A stretch of 64,000 bases of DNA from the NCBI GenBank assembly GCA_902806595.1, contig CADCXC010000012.1, forward strand, positions 62,001 to 126,000, read 5' to 3'. This document shows positions 1 to 14,351 of the stretch, piece after piece. Origin of the DNA: Pyrenopolyporus hunteri (lineage: Eukaryota > Ascomycota > Sordariomycetes > Xylariales > Hypoxylaceae). Positions within the stretch are counted from its first letter, which is position 1, and each line of letters opens with the position of its first letter. A program made the translations under genes and the position numbers. The notes below the pieces were generated by a model, which saw only the letters and a program-made list of their open reading frames with translations, was not told the origin of the DNA and ran no database searches.

Positions 1-908
1 ATAAGTAAAAATACCGTAAAAAAAAAAAATAAATATTTTTATTAATAAAAAATTTATAAAAAGATAATCTTTTATCGGCGGGGGCATTTTAAAAGAAAAA
101 ATTTTCGTTTATAAAAACGTTATAAAAAAAAAAATCGATTATTTTTCGCGATATCGATATAATAAAAAGTAAAAGTATAAATATTTTTTTTATCAATATT
201 ATCGATATTAAATTATTAACTTCGTATCGGTAAATTATTACGTAAGTTTTATACGTTTTATATAACGTAATAATTTTTATTTTTTATTAAAATATTTTAA
301 AGTTATAAAAATCGTTAACCGTTAATAATTTATAAAATTTAATGTTAATTATATTAACGAAAGTTTTTATTTTTTAAATATATTAAGTAAATTTATAAAA
401 ACGACTTTTTCGAAAATTTTTCATAAGTTATATTAATATTTTTTAATAATATATTCGACGAAAAATTATTATAAAAAAAAATATAAAAATTTATAAAAAT
501 TTAAATAAATAAAATTATTATTATATATAAATTAATTTTATTTAATAAATATTTAAATAAATATATATAATTAATATATATATTTAAAAACTTTTTCGAT
601 TAATTTATATATTTTTTTATTCGATTTATTTACGAAATAAAATTTATAAATAATAATAAATAATTTAAAATATTTTAAATTATTAAATCGATCGAAAAAA
701 AAAAAATTTAATATTTATATTTTAATATATTTTTATTTCGTTTATTAATATTTATTTAAAATTTTTATATTTATTAAATTTAAATTATAAACGTTAAAAC
801 GAAAATTATTAAATTTAAATTCGATTAATTTAAATTTAAATTTTTATTATCGTTAATTAAAAAAGTTTTTATTTTATATAAATATAATTATATTCGATTT
901 TTATATAA
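1..908. other. AT-rich DNA left of the LTR element
   Basis: Hypermutated sequence with no gene. A short less-mutated island with several consecutive G bases lies near 77-86. I see no terminal repeat or recognisable relic here; it is probably an older degraded element. Confidence 0.6.
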
Positions 909-1145
909 TATTAATAAATACGTACGTAATAAAATTAAAAGAAATAATAATAAAAGTAAATAACGATAAAATAATAAAATTAAAATTAATCTATTATTAA
1001 TATCTAAAAAAAAAATTATTTATTTAAATATAGACGCGAAAACGCACCTATATATAATAAAAATATATAAATATTTTTTTCCTTTTATAATACGTATCGA
1101 ATTAAATATTAAATTAAATACGTATATTTTATTATTTAATTATTA
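909..1145 (-). repeat. LTR copy 1 (left)
   Basis: Aligns without gaps to 6929-7165 over 237 bp. I count 19 mismatches and every one is C/T or A/G. This copy tends to keep G where the other has A. The shared core around 1039-1047 keeps an unusual string of non-CpG cytosines. Confidence 0.85.
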
Positions 1146-4100
1146 CTTATTTTATTTTTTTTTCGTAATTAATTAGTCGCGAATTATTCAATCGTTTTAC
1201 GTTTTATCCATTTTTTTAATTATAAATTAATTTAATTATTTTTTATTAATATTTTTATAACTTTATTTAATAACGTTTTTATTATCGCGTTAATTAAGTT
1301 ATAAATACCGTAGATTTAATAAATATTATCAATCTTTCAATTTTCGTAAAACTATCGTAAAATTATTAAATTAATTATTAATCGTTTTTCGTTAATATTT
1401 CTTATTTATATTAAATATTAATATAAAAAAAATAAATCGATATATAAAATAAACGATATTTTAAATAATAAAAAACACTTTAAAATAATGTTAATTATAT
1501 AATAAATAATATATTTAATATCGAACCTTTAAACCATTTCGTAAATTTCGTTAATAAATACGTTACGCATTATACGTTTATATTTAATAAAGGATTAATA
1601 AATGATATTACTTTTAATTCGAATTTTATTATTTTATTCGATAAGTTTTTCGTTTTTTAAAATAATAATATAATTAATTTACAAATTTAAATTTTTATTA
1701 TTTATAAACAAATCGTTTATAAATATATAAAAATATAATTCGTAAAAATTTAAATCGATATAATTAAACCCGTATATTTAATTATTTATTTATTATTTAA
1801 TTCGAATATTAAAAATTTTAATTTTTTTAAATCTCGATTTTAAATATTATATTATTATTAAATAATCAAACGTAATTTTAAATTAATAAATCGATATAAT
1901 ATATATATTTTAAACCCGTTACTTTATAAATTTTTTAATTATATCGAAAACTTTAATATTTAATAATTCGAATTTTTCGATTTATTTTTTTTACGTAATA
2001 AAAACTTTATAATTTTCTTCGTAAACCGTAATATATAAATCGTTAAAATTTTCGATTCCTTTATTTAATATTTTTTAAAAACGTACTTTAATTTCGACCT
2101 TAATTAATATTTTATTTTTAATAACGATAAATTTAATAATATTAATATTAAAAATATCATTCGTTTATAAATCGATAATTTTAAATAATTTCGATTTCAT
2201 CATTAATAAATATAAATCGAACGTCGATAATTTTATATATAATTTCCGTTAATAATATCGCGAATAAATTTTAAATTAATATATACCCAACTTCGTAAAA
2301 CCGTATAAAAATTTAATAATTCGTAATAATATTTTTTCGAGATATTTATTTTTTAATTCGATAAATAATCGCATAAAAATTATTTTTTATATTAACGTTT
2401 TCGATTAAATATATATTATAATAATATTTTTTATTATGATTTTTATTTTTTAATAATATAATATAGAAGTTAAAATTAATATAAATCGTTAATTTACCCT
2501 TTATATAATAAATACGTATATTATAATAAATTTTTTATTAAAATTTTTATAATTTTAAATTATTAATCGTAATTTTTTATATAATAAAAAAATATTTTTA
2601 ACTTTAATTTCGCGAATTATTCGAAATTTAAATATTATTACGTTTTTATAAATCGAAGGATTATATATTTTAAACTATAAAATATTTTTTTCGAATAATA
2701 TATTAAATTTTTTTATATTCGATATTTCGTATAATTTTTCGAGCGTAAATATTTTATTATTTATTCGTAATTTAATTATTAATACGAAATTATCCCGTTT
2801 TTTAATAATAACGTATAACGTAACGACGTAATTAAAATCGTTAATTATTAAAAGTTTTTTTTCGAGAATGATTTTATATTTATTTAAATCGAACGTTAAT
2901 TTTAATAATTCAATTTTAAGTGATTTAATAGGTATAAAATTTTTTTTTAATTAAATATATAATTTAATATATAAACTTCGAAATATAAATATATCGTTTA
3001 AAACGTTAAAAATTATAATTACATTTTTATTAATAATAATTATAACTTTATTAAAGGTTTTTTTATTTTTTTTTTTTCGAAATATTAATATTTTATTATT
3101 TATTAATAAAAATCTCGGAAATATTTATAAAATTTTAAATTTATTTTTCGTATTTAATACGTTTTTAATCGAACGTTACGTTTTAATTTTTTTAATTTTT
3201 ATTATTATTTTTTAAATTATTTACATTCGTTATATTTAAAAAAAAATAAATAACAAATTTATATTAATTTTTAAATAAACGTTAAAAATTAAAAAAATAA
3301 ATACGAAACCATCGAAATTTACTATATTATTAATCGTTTTAACCGTTATTTAAAGTCGTAATATTTTAAACTTTAAACTTTATAACTTATCGATTATAAT
3401 TTCGTATACTTTTTTAATAAAATCGTAATATTTTTTTACTTTATTAATAAATTAATACGTTTTTATTAATATTTAATAATAAATAACATTAATAATACGA
3501 ACTTTATTTTTAAATTCGACGCTATTAAAATTAATATTAACGTCGTATATAATAATATTTAAAAGTTTTAAATAAATATCGATTTAATATTACTTAAATA
3601 TTTCCCATGTTTTTTTAATGGAAATAAATTTTATAAAACGTATAGTTTAAAACTTTATTATTACGTCGATTATATATAATATTAAACGTTTTTTTAAATA
3701 TATAATATCGACGATAATTTTATAATTAAAATTTATATTTAAATTTTTTAAATTAAATTTAAATTTTTATAACGTTTTATTTTTAATTTAATAATAATGG
3801 TAAAATTTATTAATTTTCTTAATATTATTTATATTAATGTCGTATTTAATTTTATTTAATAAATTATAAAACTTATTAATTAATAAATAATCGAAACGAG
3901 TATATAAACGTCGTAATTTTATTTTCGTAAAAAAAATAATATCTTTAAAATAAAATTATAAGTATTTTTATTTTTTAATAACGTTAATCATTACTTTATT
4001 TTTATCGATTAATTAATTAATAACGTTATTAAAATATATGTTTAATCGATTTATATCGTTAAATAATAAAAAAAACGACATATCGATTTTTATAACGTAA

Positions 4101-6928
4101 AAATTAATTTAATTAAATAAAATATCGATTATAATTATTTTTAAAAATTCGATAAATAAATTATTATCGAATTTAATATTAATTTTTTTTATTCGAATCT
4201 TATTTATTTTTAATTATTTATCGAAATATTTTTTAATAAAAACGAAACATTATTTCTTTTCGATCGTAAATATTTTAATTACTTTCATATCGAATATAAT
4301 CCCTTAAAAAATATCTTTTAAATATCGATTTAAAATAAAAATCGTATTAAATTTTTTATTTTTTAAAAAGGCGAAAAATATAATACGATAATAAAATACT
4401 TAATTTAATAAATATATTATAATTATATATTATTCAACATTCGCCTCCTTTATATTATATACGAAATTATTACTATTTTTTTTTTTTAATTCCAAATTTT
4501 CTTACTTTATTCCTTTATACCCCGTTAAAAATGTAATATATTTACCTTTATTTCGCCCCTTATTAACTTTCTATTATTTCTTAATTTTTTTTTATTTTTT
4601 TTCGAAATATTTAATAAATTAATATTTTTTTTTTTTATATATTTAATAACGACGTTTTTAATTTTTTACCGTTATTTTCGATTAATATTTTTTACTTTTA
4701 TCGATACGATAATATTTTTATTTAATATAAAACTATTTATTATTATCGTCGCTATTATTAATAATTATAAACTATCAAACACTTTTAAAATTTTCGTATA
4801 TATTAATAAATATTCGTAATTTATTTATTAACTTTTTATACTTATATAAAAAAATAAATAATATATATTAAAACTACGAAATAAAATAATAAACTCGTTA
4901 TATTATTATAATAAATTATTACTTTCTTTTAAAATCTTTTCTAAAAACCTTTTAATATAATAATAACTTATTTAATATAATTTTTAATATCTCGAAATTA
5001 AATTTATTTTTATTTTTTTTATCGACTTTAATATTCGTAAATATAATATTTATTTAATCGTTATAATATTATACTTTATTTTATTTTATATTAAAATATT
5101 ATTTTATAATTAAATATATATTCGTAAAATATTAATATCGAAAAACATTATATAAAAAATAAATAATTATTTTTTTTATTAAAATAATTAAAAATATTAC
5201 ATAAAATTATATTTACTTAATTTTAACGATATAATATACGTTTAAAAAAAATTTAAACTTATTTTCGAAAATATCGTATATTTTATCGATATAATTATTT
5301 TCGTTATTTTAAGTTTTTTTAAAATATCCGATTATTATTAAAAAATATATTTTATTAAAAATTCGTATTAAAAAAATATCGTAATAAATGTTACCTTAAA
5401 AATTACTTATAAATATAAGTATTTATATTTATAAATTACTTATCGATATAAATAATAAAACCGTTTAAAAAAAAAAATCGAAATTTCCGATAAATTAATT
5501 TTTTCTTTCAACTTTATTATTTTATAATACCATCGATATTATATATAAACTACTCGATAACGATTTAAAAAATTTAAATACATTTCTCAAAACCGACGAA
5601 TAATAAAAATTTTACTTTAATTAACCATTAATATATACGAAATTATATATCATATAATACCCTTATTAACCCATTTAAGGTAAAACACTAAAATAAATAT
5701 TAATTATAATAATCTAAAAAAATATAAACATTAATTACAAAACGAAAAAAAAAAAAATAAATATAATCGATAATTATTAATAAATTTAATTACTTTATTA
5801 TAATAAAAAAAAAAAAATAAAACTTATTACGATTTAAACGTTTATTAAAAAAATAATTACGTAATAAACGTCGAAAAAAAAAAAGACAATAAAATATAAA
5901 ACATTAATAATAAATTATTAAAAAAAAAAAGTTATTACGAAACTATTTAAAATATAAACTACGTTAATAATCGAAAAATTAAAAATTAAAGTTATAAAAA
6001 AAAAAATAAAATTTATAACGTCCGTATAAGTATAAAATTATAAGTCAATATTTAAAATAAAAAAATTATTAATTATTATACCTATAATTAAATCTTCGAA
6101 CGTATTAATTCGAATATTTTCGAATAAATTAATTTTTTATTCGTTTAATACATCGATATTTTCTAAATAAATACGTTTAATTACTTTAATTTAATAAACT
6201 TTAACTCGTTAATATTTTATATCGATAAATCGTTTATTATTAATAAATTAATTAAAACTTCGAAATAATTAAAATTCCTTTTTTTCATATATACCCCTTT
6301 TTACATTAATACAAACTTTAACCTTAATCGTAACTCGTCGAATATTAACTTAAAATCGCCCGTTATAAAACCATTAAATCGTTTTTAAAAAAATAATAAA
6401 ATCTCGTTTAACGTTCGAATATACGATACATTTAAATCGATAATTTTTAAATCCGTTAACGTTAATAACACTCACGTTACTTTTTATTTTATTATAACTA
6501 TTTATAAGTTAATCGTTTTCCATTTTACTATTATATAATCGAAATACTTAATAAAATATTTAATTTATTTCGAATAAAACTTTATTAATTCTTTTAATTT
6601 ATTTAAATTTTTTAATTCGATTAAATTTTTATCGATAATATAAACTTACGTTTATATTAAATTCTCTCCTTATATTTTTTACGATATAATATCGTATATT
6701 TATATAAAAGAAAATAAAGATATATCGAATAAAATATTTAAATCACGATATAAAACTATAAACTTAAATAAATTAAATAACGATATAAAACGATAATTTA
6801 TTATAAACGAAAAAATATATAATTAATATCACGTATATTACTATAATAAAATCTTCGAAATTTATCGTAATAATAACTTTTTTAACTTTATTAATTTATA
6901 TTATTAAATATTTAATAACATTAATTAA
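1146..6928. other. Interior of the degraded LTR element
   Basis: Presumed gag-pol interior, now unreadable. From 1146 to about 4430 surviving non-CpG G and C are mixed. From about 4430 to the right LTR almost no non-CpG G remains while C survives (about 13 C and 1 G in 4501-4560; about 7 C and 0 G in 5581-5640). No reverse transcriptase or integrase motif could be identified by eye on either strand. Confidence 0.6.
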
Positions 6929-7165
6929 TATTAATAAATATATACGTAATAAAATTAAAAAAAATAACAATAAAAATAAATAACGATAAAATAATAAAGT
7001 TAAAACTAATTTATTATTAATATCTAAAAAAAAAACTATTTATTTAAATATAAACGTAAAAACGCACCCATATATAATAAAAATACATAAATATTTTTTT
7101 CCTCTTATAATATATATCGAATTAAATATTAAATTAAATACGTATATTTTATCATTTAACTATTA
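6929..7165 (-). repeat. LTR copy 2 (right)
   Basis: Direct repeat of 909-1145. At most differing sites this copy keeps C where the left copy has T, or has A where the left copy has G. This agrees with the C-retaining, G-depleted bias of the DNA immediately to its left. The 5-bp sequence after it (7166-7170) equals the one before the left copy. Confidence 0.85.
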
Positions 7166-7170
7166 TATAA

Positions 7171-10100
7171 TAAATTTATTATTAATGAAATTAATTAAAG
7201 GTTAAAATATTTATCGAAGATTTTTTAAATTAAAATTTATTATATATATAATATCCTTTTAATAATTTTATAATATTTATTATATATATTATATTTATTA
7301 CGTTTATTTTACTTTTTATAACTATATTTTTCGACTTTATAATATTTATTTTTTTCGTTTAATATAATATATAATAATATTAAAAAATGGTTTATTATAA
7401 TAGTTATAATATTTATTATTATTTTTTTAATAAATTTTTTTATATAAAAATATTAATTTTTCGATACGAAAATATTTCTTCGAAAGTATAAATTTTTAAT
7501 TTTTTAAATATTTATTTATAATTACGTAATAAAATATAAAAAAAATAAAAAAATTTTTTTTAATCGAATAAATTTTAAAAATTATTTAAAAAAAAATAAT
7601 ATTCAAAATAAAAAACAAATTTATATTACTTCTAAATATAAGCGATTTATTTTCTTTTAAATATAATCTTTTTTATTTATTAATTACGTTAATTATATTA
7701 AACGTTTTAAAATCGAATTTTTATAATTTAAATAATTTTATTTTTCCGTTTTTTATTCCGTTATTAAATATTTAAAATTAAATTATATTTTTAATCGTTT
7801 TTATTTTAATAAATTACGAGTTATATAAATAAATTATTAATTTAAAGTAATTAAAAACCGGTAAAAAAACATTTTAACGTTAATATTTAAATTTTTATAA
7901 ATATATTTATATAAAAAATATTTATATTATATATTAATAATAATTTTATAAATTTTTTATATTTTTATAATTTAAAATATCGTAATTAAATTTATAATAA
8001 TATTAATAATATTTATTTAAATATTTAATTTTAAATATAATTAAAAAAAAATTTATTTAAATTAACGTAATAATATTAATTAATTAATTAATTTATATAA
8101 AATTATATATTTAAAACGGTATTTAATTTAATTTATTTAAAATTTAAAAGTATAAAAAAAATAATTCGCGTCGATATAAAATTTATAATTAAAATTTAAA
8201 TTTATTTTTATTTATTATTATATTTACGTTTATAATTATTTTCGCTATTATTATAAATCGATTAATTATAATTAAAATAAATTTAACTTCGATTTTTTTA
8301 ATTAAATATACGTTTATATATACTTCGAAATTTTATTTTTTCGTAAATAAAATATTATTTATTATTTATTTAAAAATAAATCGAATATCGTATTTATTTT
8401 AATTTTAAAAAGTTTTTAATTTTAATATTATTTCGATTATTAATAATTAAAACGGCGGGTTTATTATTTAAATTTATTAATAAAAAATACGAGGAATTTT
8501 TTTTTAACTTAAAATAATAATCGATAAAAATATTTCGTTTTTCGTTCGTTTAATTTTTAAGTTATATTTATAATAATACGAAAATAATCGATAAAAATAA
8601 AAAAAATAATTTAAAAATAAAAAACTCGAGTTTTAATTTTTTAAAAGTTACGTAATATATTTTTTTATTTTATTTAATCGATAAATTTATTTAAAAAAAC
8701 TTAAATTTTAAAATTTTTATTATAAATTTCGAAACTTTTTTTATAAATTTATAAAAAATTAACGTACTATTTCGTAAACGTATTAATTTTATTTACGTAA
8801 TTAATGTAAATTTATGTTATTTTTTTGATATTAATTATATTAAAATCGATTAAAATTTATTATTTACGCGTAAATATATAAAAAAAAATTTATATTAAAA
8901 ATTAATTTTTTTATTTTATTTTTTTAATATTTAAAATAATTATAAAACTTTTTTTTATAATTTTTTAAAAGTTTTTTAATTAATTAAACGCGTTCGAATA
9001 TTTTTTTTATATTTTTACGTTTATTATAAAAAAGTTATAATAAATTATAAAAAAACTTTAAATAATTTTAAAGTTTTTTAATTAATTAAAAAAATTAAAT
9101 AAAAAAAATTAAAAAAAAAATAATTTTACGTATAAATGTTTATTTATATTATTTAATTAATATAAATATTAAAGGAAAAGAAAAAAAATGTTAATTATTT
9201 TAAATATAAAAAAAAACGGAGATTTTTATTATTTTTAAAATATATAAATGTTTATTATAAACGGTTAAATATTTACTTATAAAGTAAATAAACGTATAAT
9301 TTCGAATTTTAATAAAAATATTAAATATTTATTTAATTATATATATTTTTATATTTAATTTATTCGTTTAAAAACGTTATTTTTATAAAAAGTTTTTATT
9401 TATTTTTATAAACGGGTAATTAAATTCGGGAATTTTCGAAGTAAATAAATATTTTTTATTTAAATATTTTAATAATAAATATTAATGTAAATATTATAAA
9501 AAAATAAAACGAAAATTAAAGAATTTATTTTATTTTAATGTTTTTATATATTTTATTTTTTTTTAATTTTTATATTATAAATTAATATAATAGTTTAAAA
9601 TTAAATACGTTATAATTTTAACTTATTATATTACGATTATAAGGTAATATAAAAATTTATAAAGCCGAAATTATTTATTAATATTTATATAATAAATTTT
9701 TTTAAAAGTAAATCGTTAATAAACTTCGAAAAATATTTAATTTTTAAATATTAAAGCGATTTTTTTAATAAATTATCGACGATTAATACTTTTATAAAAA
9801 TGAATAATATATTAATGTTATTAAAGTGAAATTTTATATTTTATTCGAAGTTAAGTTATAAATAATTATTATAATTTATTATTTTAAAATAAAACGATTT
9901 GAAATTAAAATAAAATTACGATTTATTAAACGTCGAACTAAATAATAAAAATTATATCGTTATAATTATGTAATATATATTTTTATATTATTATTATTTA
10001 TATAATATTATTTTTTTACGAAATATTTAAAAAATAATAAAATATTAATTCGGTTACGATATTAATATAAAATTAATATATTTTACGCTTTTTTAATTTA

Positions 10101-12164
10101 AATTCGTTTTAAAAATAATATAAATAAAAAAATTTTAATTAAAAAAAATCGAATTAAATTTATAAATTTATTAAAAAATTTCTTCGATAAATATTAAAAA
10201 TATTCGAATGCATTAAATAATTACGATAAAAATTATATTTATAAATTCGTTTGTAAAAACGTAAAATTTATTATATTAAAGTAAATAATTTAAAAAATAT
10301 ATTATCGATGGTATTTAAAAATAATACGATAATAAAAGGAAATTAAATTATACGTAAAAAAAAAAAAAAATTTATTATTTTCGAGTTAAATTATATATAA
10401 TTTATAAATAATTATTAAAAACTTCGATTTGTTAATTTCGAAATATACGCCGTAATCGACATATTTTTTCGACGTATTATATAATGTAAAATACATCGAT
10501 TTATTTTTTTATTAATAAATATTTTAAAATAATATTTTATTATTATAATCGAATTAAAATTTCAACTTTAATATATTTAAATAAATTACGAAATTAAATT
10601 ATTTTTTATAACTTAAATTTAATTTAATTTAATTAAAATCACCAAATCTACGATAAAAATAATACATTCGAATAATATTTAATATATATAAAAATAAAAT
10701 TATTATATTTCGAATTTTTATATTTAAAAGGTAAATAAAAAAAATAAAAAAATCGAATAATAATAATAATAATTACGTAAAAGCGTAATAAATCGGTGGA
10801 TTGTATATATATAAAAATTTAATTTATTAATTTAATATTAACTTTATATAATTATATTTTAAAAATTTAAAATTTTCGAATTAATTTATTAAAAAAAATA
10901 TAATTAATTAAATTACTTTATATATTATATATAAAAAAATTATATAATACGATATTAAAAAATTTATAAAATAATAAAATAATTATAAAATTAAATATTA
11001 ATTACGTAAAAATTATACGATTTTTAATTATATCGAAATATTATAAAAAAATTATAATTAAATTAATATTTAAAATTAAAATGTAAAAATATCGAATAAT
11101 TTATTATTATTAATTAAAATATATAAACTTTTAAAATTAATTAATTATTATAATTTCGATAATTTTTTATCGTTAAAAACGTAACGTTTTTATAATAAAT
11201 AATTAATTTAATATTTACTCGAAAATTTTTAAAATAATTGAATATAATTATATTTCGACATTTATAAAAATTTAAAAGATTTTTTAAAAATATATAAAAA
11301 AAAATAAAATAATTTAAATTAAATTATAATAAATTTTTACGAAGCGATTTATTATAATATTGTTGATAATTATAAAATTTATAAAAATATTTATTTAATA
11401 TATTAAAAATAAAAAAAAAATAAAAATAAATAAAAATAAATATAATATATAATTAAATATATAAATAAATAATTATAATTAAATATATAAAAAATATTTA
11501 AAATTTTATATTTTTATAAAAATTTTATAAATTTAACTATTATTATATTATAAATAAATAAAATATATATTTTTTTTTTATTTAATATATATTTAAATCG
11601 AAAGTTTAATTAATTAAATATTCGTATATTAATATAATTATTTTCACATTATATAATTTATTTTATAATAATTATTTTTTATTTTATTTTATTTATTATA
11701 AAAAACATACGTCGTATATATAATTTTTATTACGATATTATATAATCGTTTAATAATATTAAATAATTAATAATAAAATTAAAATAATTTTACTATTTTA
11801 TTTAAATAAATACATTAAATTTTATAATTTTAAAAATTATAAAAATTATTTTAATATTATTATAATTTGATATAATTAATTTAATTTTATTAAATAATCG
11901 ACATTAAAATTTTAATCGATTATACTTTCGAAACTTATATATAAAATCGCGATTTAATTTTTTTTTTTTTTTTTTTATAATATTAATAAAATTTAATTTT
12001 TAATTTTTAATATTATACGTTATATTAAATATATTTTTTTTTTATAAATTTATTATTTTTTATTATAAATAAAAAATAACTTGTTATAATTAAAAAAAAT
12101 CTTTTTATTTTTATTTTATTTTTATTTATTTTTATTTTATTTATTTTTATTTTTATATTTTTTT
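7171..12164. other. AT-rich DNA right of the LTR element
   Basis: Hypermutated, no gene. Between about 8.4 and 10.3 kb surviving non-CpG bases are mainly G (0 C and 3 G in 9481-9540; 1 C and 4 G in 9781-9840), opposite to the neighbouring LTR element. Probably further dead repeats mutated on the other strand. I found no second LTR pair by eye. Confidence 0.6.
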
Positions 12165-12308
12165 TATTTTTATTTCTTTTTATTTTTATTTCCTTCTATT
12201 TTTATTTCTTTTTATTTTTATTTCTTTTTATTTTTATTCCCTTTTATTTTTATTTCCTTTTATTTTTATTTTTTTTTATTTTTATTTTTTTTTATTTTTA
12301 TTTTTTTT
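12165..12308. repeat. 16-bp tandem repeat, nine copies
   Basis: Nine consecutive units of exactly 16 bp follow the pattern TATTTTTATTTCTTTT, with variation only at the C/T positions near the unit end. Unit starts are 12165, 12181, 12197, 12213, 12229, 12245, 12261, 12277 and 12293. The array fades into irregular T-rich sequence on both sides. The plus strand is pure pyrimidine except for two A per unit. Unit length is fully conserved although the array lies in heavily mutated DNA. Confidence 0.9.
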
Positions 12309-14311
12309 CGTTTTCGTTTCGTAATTTATATCGTTTTTTATTTTTGTTTTCGAATTTTTATTTCTTTTCGTTTTTACCTTTTTTAATTTTCGTTTTTTTT
12401 AATTTTCGCTTTATTTAATTTTAATTTTTTTTAATTTTTATTTTTTAATTTATATTTTTTATTACGTATTTAATAAACCGTAATTTTAAATATATATTTC
12501 GATAATAAAATTAATCGAAATTTTAATATTAATTATTTAATAAAATTAAATTATTACATCGAATTATAATAAAAAAAAAAATTAATAATTAATAAATTTT
12601 TATTAAAATTAATTATTAATTTTTTTAATTTTAATATATATATAATATATAATATTATTTTATAATATTAATTAAAACTTTTATATTTATTTTATTAATT
12701 TTTAAAAATATAATTAAATTTTTAAATATATTAATATTAATTATTTTATATTAATTATTTTTAATATTTAACGTATAAAAAAAATTAATTATAAATTTAT
12801 TAATATTAATTAAAAAATAAAACTTTTGTTTTTTATTATTTTTCGAAATAATATTAATTTTAATATAATTTATAAAAAAAAACGTCGTTTTTTCGATTAA
12901 TTCGAATCGTTATTGTCGTTATATTAATTATATATATTTTCGAAAATATTATTATAATAATTAAAATTAAATAAATTTAATAAAATATTATTATAAAAAT
13001 AATAAATTTTATTATTATTTTTTTCGAATTTATTATAATTACGTTTATTAATATTTTTTTCGTATTCGTATTTTATATTTCGTAACGTAAAAAATAATTT
13101 CGTTATAAAAGTCGTCGTTATTTTATAATTATTTTTTCGTATATTTTAAATAAAATAAAATTTAAAAGTTTTTTTTTTTTAATTTAAAAATAATATAATA
13201 ATATTAATAAAAAATAATTATACGAAACGTACGAAAAAATATTTTCGTAAAATTTTTTAAAAAAAAAATAAAATTAATTATAATATCGAAAAATTATTTC
13301 GAAGTTATTTTCGTTCGATTTATTCGATATTATTAATATATATATATTTAATTTATATTTATTATAATTATAAAAATCGAATTTTTTTTTAAAGAAAAAA
13401 ATTAAATAATTTATATTAAAAAATATATAAAAATTTATTCGAAAAAATAATATATTATAATAATTATTTAAAAAATTATTTTTTCGATATAAAATTTTTA
13501 TATATTTATATATATAATTTTTAATAAATTATTTATTTGTTTTTTTTAATATTATATAATAAATTTATAATTTATATAATATATTTATAATATAATAAAA
13601 TTTATTATAATAATAAACGATTAAAAAAGAATTTTATCGAATTAATTAATTTAATAATTTCGATTTATTAAATAATAATTTAACGATATTATTAAAAATA
13701 TTATTAAATAATTTATTAATATTTAAAAAGTTAAAAAATATTTAAAATTTTAAAATTTATTTCGAAAATATTTAATAGTAAAAATTTAAAATTATAATAT
13801 AATAATTTATTAAATTAATATTAATTACGTTAAAATAAAAATAAATTTATCGTTATTTTAATTTAAAATATAAAAATAATATTTTTTATAAAGTAAAATA
13901 TTATTATTAAATATATTTATCGTCGTATTTTCGAAATTACGAAATATTAATAAAAATAGTTAATTATTTAACGAACGAAATTTATACGTACGGTTTTTTT
14001 TTTATTATTTATTTAAACGTTTTTAATTATAATATAATAAATATAATATATAATTTTATAAAAAATACCTTTATTATTAAATATTTAAAAATTAAATAAT
14101 AGATTTAAATCGAAATAAATAAAATAATAAACGTTAAAATATTTAAAAAAAAATATATTTATTTTTATTAATAAAAAATTTAATAAATAAAAAAAATCGT
14201 TTAAATATTATAACGTATTAATTTTGCGATAAAAATATTATTAAAATAATGAAAAATAAAAATAAAAATTTTAAAGTAAATAAATAAATATTTAAATAAA
14301 TTAATAAATAA
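12309..14311. other. AT-rich DNA, right part of the block
   Basis: Hypermutated DNA without genes. Residual CpG is frequent between about 12,880 and 13,330 and near 13,920-14,000. I see nothing identifiable. Confidence 0.5.
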
Positions 14312-14351
14312 AAATAAATAAATAAATATTTAAATATTTATTTATTTATTT
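14312..14351. repeat. Perfect 40-bp palindrome
   Basis: The sequence is its own reverse complement for 20 bp on each side of a centre between 14331 and 14332. It is built from AAAT/ATTT units and sits about 150 bp inside the right edge of the AT block. In DNA this AT-rich, palindromes from tetranucleotide runs can arise by chance. Confidence 0.85.

Larger units (their letters stand above)
909..7165 (-). mobile_element. Degraded LTR retrotransposon (about 6.26 kb)
   Basis: Two direct repeats of 237 bp (909-1145 and 6929-7165, constant offset 6020) bound a 5.8-kb interior, the size and layout of a Gypsy or Copia element. The pentamer TATAA flanks both outer edges (904-908 and 7166-7170), as expected for a 5-bp target-site duplication, although in such AT-rich DNA this could be chance. 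The repeat ends read TA...TA, compatible with a TG...CA pair after G-to-A and C-to-T change. Just inside the left repeat (1146-1165) is a nearly pure pyrimidine tract. Read on the minus strand it is an A-rich purine tract next to an LTR, so I tentatively orient the element minus. No coding relic could be read, so the superfamily is undetermined. It is certainly inactive. Confidence 0.82.
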
